From IMG/VR virus record IMGVR_UViG_3300024273_000544, positions 1 through 29,528 of that record: a stretch of 29,528 nucleotides of DNA; one strand, written 5' to 3'. Source of the DNA: a virus. The notes under the pieces are model-generated. The model searched no databases. It was not told the DNA's origin and worked only from the letters and a program-made list of their open reading frames with translations. A program made the translations under genes and the position numbers. Each line of letters opens with the position of its first letter. Within the stretch, counting starts at the first letter, position 1. Positions 28,267-29,528 of the stretch are shown here, one piece after another.

Positions 28267-28743
28267 TTAATTTAGTTTTTTTATCAACAACTTATAAATC
28301 ACATAAAATACTGGAATTAACAACAACCATAAATAAACAAAGTAATTAGCTTTTTTATCTATGGTTTTTTCTTTCACATCTTCTTTAGTTATTAAATGTG
28401 TCTTATCCTTTTCAGTAGTTGATTTAGATACATTTTTAGCAATAGTCTCTTCTTTTGAATATAAGTTACTTACTTTGCTATTTTTAATGCTTAAAACAAC
28501 GTTTTTGTATTTAATACCATTTATCTCAATAGCTTTAGAAGTGTCTATTGGTTTAATATTTATTTCATTTATATCTGAAAATATTTTATAGTTTATTTTA
28601 GTTTCTTTTTTTTCTGAAATAGTATCTTTTACAATTACAATTTTTTCAACTAAACTATCTTTTTTAGTTTCTTTTATGTTTACATCAACTTTTCTTGATG
28701 CACAAGAAGTTATTAAAATGGCTAAAAATATTATCTTTTTCAT
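28267..28743 (-). CDS. Probable unimolecular spanin (lipoprotein with C-terminal membrane anchor)
   Basis: 158 residues. The N-terminus MKKIIFLAILITSCASRK has a signal sequence with lipobox ITSC and Cys14 as the acylation site. A polar, Lys/Asp/Glu-rich periplasmic region of about 115 residues follows, and a hydrophobic segment from about 134 to 154 (YFVYLWLLLIPVFYVIYKLL) ends the chain. An outer-membrane lipid anchor plus a C-terminal inner-membrane anchor in one chain is the layout of the u-spanin of phage T1, which fuses or disrupts the outer membrane in the last step of lysis. The gene overlaps the lysozyme stop by ATGA. Function is inferred from topology and context. Confidence 0.7.
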   Translation of the reverse strand: MKKIIFLAILITSCASRKVDVNIKETKKDSLVEKIVIVKDTISEKKETKINYKIFSDINEINIKPIDTSKAIEINGIKYKNVVLSIKNSKVSNLYSKEETIAKNVSKSTTEKDKTHLITKEDVKEKTIDKKANYFVYLWLLLIPVFYVIYKLLIKKLN

Positions 28744-29186
28744 TTAGTAAAATATAATGCAGATTCTTTAATTCTGCGATTAGTCAAACCTCTTGATTCT
28801 TTACCAGCTATCTTGTTCCATCTTAAAAACTGTTTTGCAATAAGTCCATTATTTGGATTATCATTTAAGATTCTTAATAAAGTACTATTCTTAAATCCAG
28901 TTATTCCAATATTATAAACAAAACAAAATAAAGCATTAAATTGATTTTGGCTAATTTCAACTTTTACATTTTCATTTATAGCTTTTTCAAATTGTTTGCT
29001 AATTAAATTAAATAATAAATATGCTCTTTCTTTGCTTATAGATTGACCTTCTTTTACCTTAGAACCATCTTCGTAAAAAGTATTGCCTAATCCAATGGTC
29101 CAAACATCAGCAGAACATTTATAAGCCTTTAATTCTAAGCCTTCTAATTCTTCAAGAAGTTTTAAACCTTTTTTGTCTAATTTCAT
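28740..29186 (-). CDS. GH24 phage lysozyme with Glu-Cys-Thr active site
   Basis: 148 residues from the ATG at 29186 (MKLDKKGLKLLEELEGLELK). The pattern Glu15, 8 residues, Cys24, 5 residues, Thr30 (in EGLELKAYKCSADVWTIGLG) matches the GH24 Glu-8-Asp/Cys-5-Thr site, with cysteine rather than aspartate at the second place. FNALFCFVYNIGITGFKNST (about 82-101) and a C-terminal RWNKIAGKESRGLTNRRIKE fit the fold. It cleaves peptidoglycan. No signal sequence is present, so release needs the holin. An upstream ATG at 29249 is rejected as it runs inside the holin gene. Confidence 0.88.
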   Translation of the reverse strand: MKLDKKGLKLLEELEGLELKAYKCSADVWTIGLGNTFYEDGSKVKEGQSISKERAYLLFNLISKQFEKAINENVKVEISQNQFNALFCFVYNIGITGFKNSTLLRILNDNPNNGLIAKQFLRWNKIAGKESRGLTNRRIKESALYFTK

Positions 29187-29479
29187 TATTTTGTAATTAA
29201 GTAAGTTAAATATGCAAATAGTATTCCGATTAAACCTCTTTGAAACCACTTAATATTACTAGCTAATTCGTCCGCTAATATTTGTTTTTCTTCAAGGTCT
29301 TTTACTCTTTCTTTAATGTCATCTAACAAATGAACCATTCCTTTATTGCCATTTAGACTTGAGCCAATTAAAGCATTTTCTATATTATTAACACTATTTC
29401 TGACATCAATCATATCTGTTTTGTAAACTTTAAAATGGTTTTCTAATCTATCTATTTTTTCATTCTCGATTTTGGTCAT
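29186..29479 (-). CDS. Holin-like protein, XhlA type
   Basis: 97 residues: an N-terminal charged coiled coil (about 1-70, with KIENEKIDRLENHFKVYKTD and VHLLDDIKERVKDLEEKQ) followed by a C-terminal membrane segment, WFQRGLIGILFAYLTYLITK (78-97). The layout is that of XhlA/hemolysin-type phage membrane proteins that act as holins or with them. The TAATG overlap with the lysozyme supports it being the partner that lets the lysozyme reach the wall. A single membrane segment leaves the exact holin class open. Confidence 0.65.
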   Translation of the reverse strand: MTKIENEKIDRLENHFKVYKTDMIDVRNSVNNIENALIGSSLNGNKGMVHLLDDIKERVKDLEEKQILADELASNIKWFQRGLIGILFAYLTYLITK

Positions 29480-29528
29480 TATAAATCTTTACTTTTATTT
29501 TTTAATAATTCAATTACTGTATCTGGTG
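29479..29528 (-). CDS. C-terminal end of an unidentified gene (cut by the window edge)
   Basis: The last 15-16 codons before a TAA at 29481-29479 are readable as PDTVIELLKNKSKDL. The stop overlaps the holin ATG (TAATG), so this gene is coupled to the lysis block and would be the one transcribed just before it. Too little remains to identify it. Confidence 0.55.
   Translation of the reverse strand, partial: PDTVIELLKNKSKDL

Noticed and set aside
29187-29249. Upstream ATG extending the lysozyme by 21 residues
   Set aside because: The extension lies inside the holin gene in another frame and gives no signal or SAR segment; the TAATG start at 29186 fits GH24 length.
1-29528. Integrase, attachment site, repressor, CRISPR array or defence island
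   Set aside because: I found no tyrosine or serine recombinase motif, no cI-like HTH pair, no regularly spaced repeats and no recognisable defence genes. Lifestyle therefore cannot be decided from this window.

Overview
The window looks like roughly 29.5 kb of a tailed, non-contractile-tailed (siphovirus-like) phage or prophage of a Bacteroidota host, most probably a member of the Flavobacteriia. Base composition is very AT-rich. Every credible gene lies on the minus strand, so transcription runs from high to low coordinates. Promoters near the early units match the Bacteroidota -7 consensus TAnnTTTG, and many proteins belong to families I know mainly from Flavobacterium-type phages. I see no integrase, repressor, tRNA, rRNA, CRISPR array or insertion sequence. 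Both ends are cut: the left end lies inside a tail-fibre gene and the right end inside the last codons of an unidentified gene.

In transcription order from the right edge: (1) lysis block 29528-28267, with an XhlA-like holin, a GH24 lysozyme with a Glu-Cys-Thr triad, and a protein with the layout of a unimolecular spanin (N-terminal lipobox, C-terminal membrane segment), all coupled by 1-4 base overlaps. (2) A GIY-YIG nuclease and a NinG-like nuclease (28196-27344), closed by a clear terminator. (3) Replication and recombination block 27188-24874: small ORFs, an ERF annealing protein, SSB with a DSDLPF tail, and a RepA/AAA_25-type ATPase. (4) Middle block 24726-18676: a sigma-70-like factor, a PD-(D/E)XK-like nuclease, a DUF3310-like protein, many tiny coupled ORFs, a FEN-type exonuclease, a second PD-(D/E)XK-type protein and a DnaA domain IV-like protein. 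(5) Terminase small and large subunits (18630-17201). (6) Small unknown genes 17114-15542, ending in a GAAA-loop terminator.

(7) The late morphogenesis operon starts behind a distinctive promoter at 15489-15450. It holds a tail assembly chaperone-like gene with an apparent -1 frameshift at a T9 run, tail terminator and HK97 gp10-like proteins, two large tail/baseplate proteins, a tape measure, a Peptidase_S78_2-type prohead protease, scaffold-like proteins, the major capsid protein (followed by a terminator) and the tail tube (followed by a second terminator with a UUCG loop). (8) A second copy of the late promoter, at 4212-4167, drives a small virion protein, a portal with a MuF-like C-terminus, a connector-like protein, a BppU-like protein and the tail fibre.

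The main points of interest are: the frameshifted chaperone; two near-identical terminator-plus-promoter modules that could be targets of the phage sigma factor; a family of early promoter cassettes sharing a CCCAACAAA segment; the phage DnaA-like domain protein; the spanin-like protein; and a head/tail gene order in which the portal lies about 13 kb downstream of the terminase. All function calls rest on reading motifs by eye; no database search was possible.
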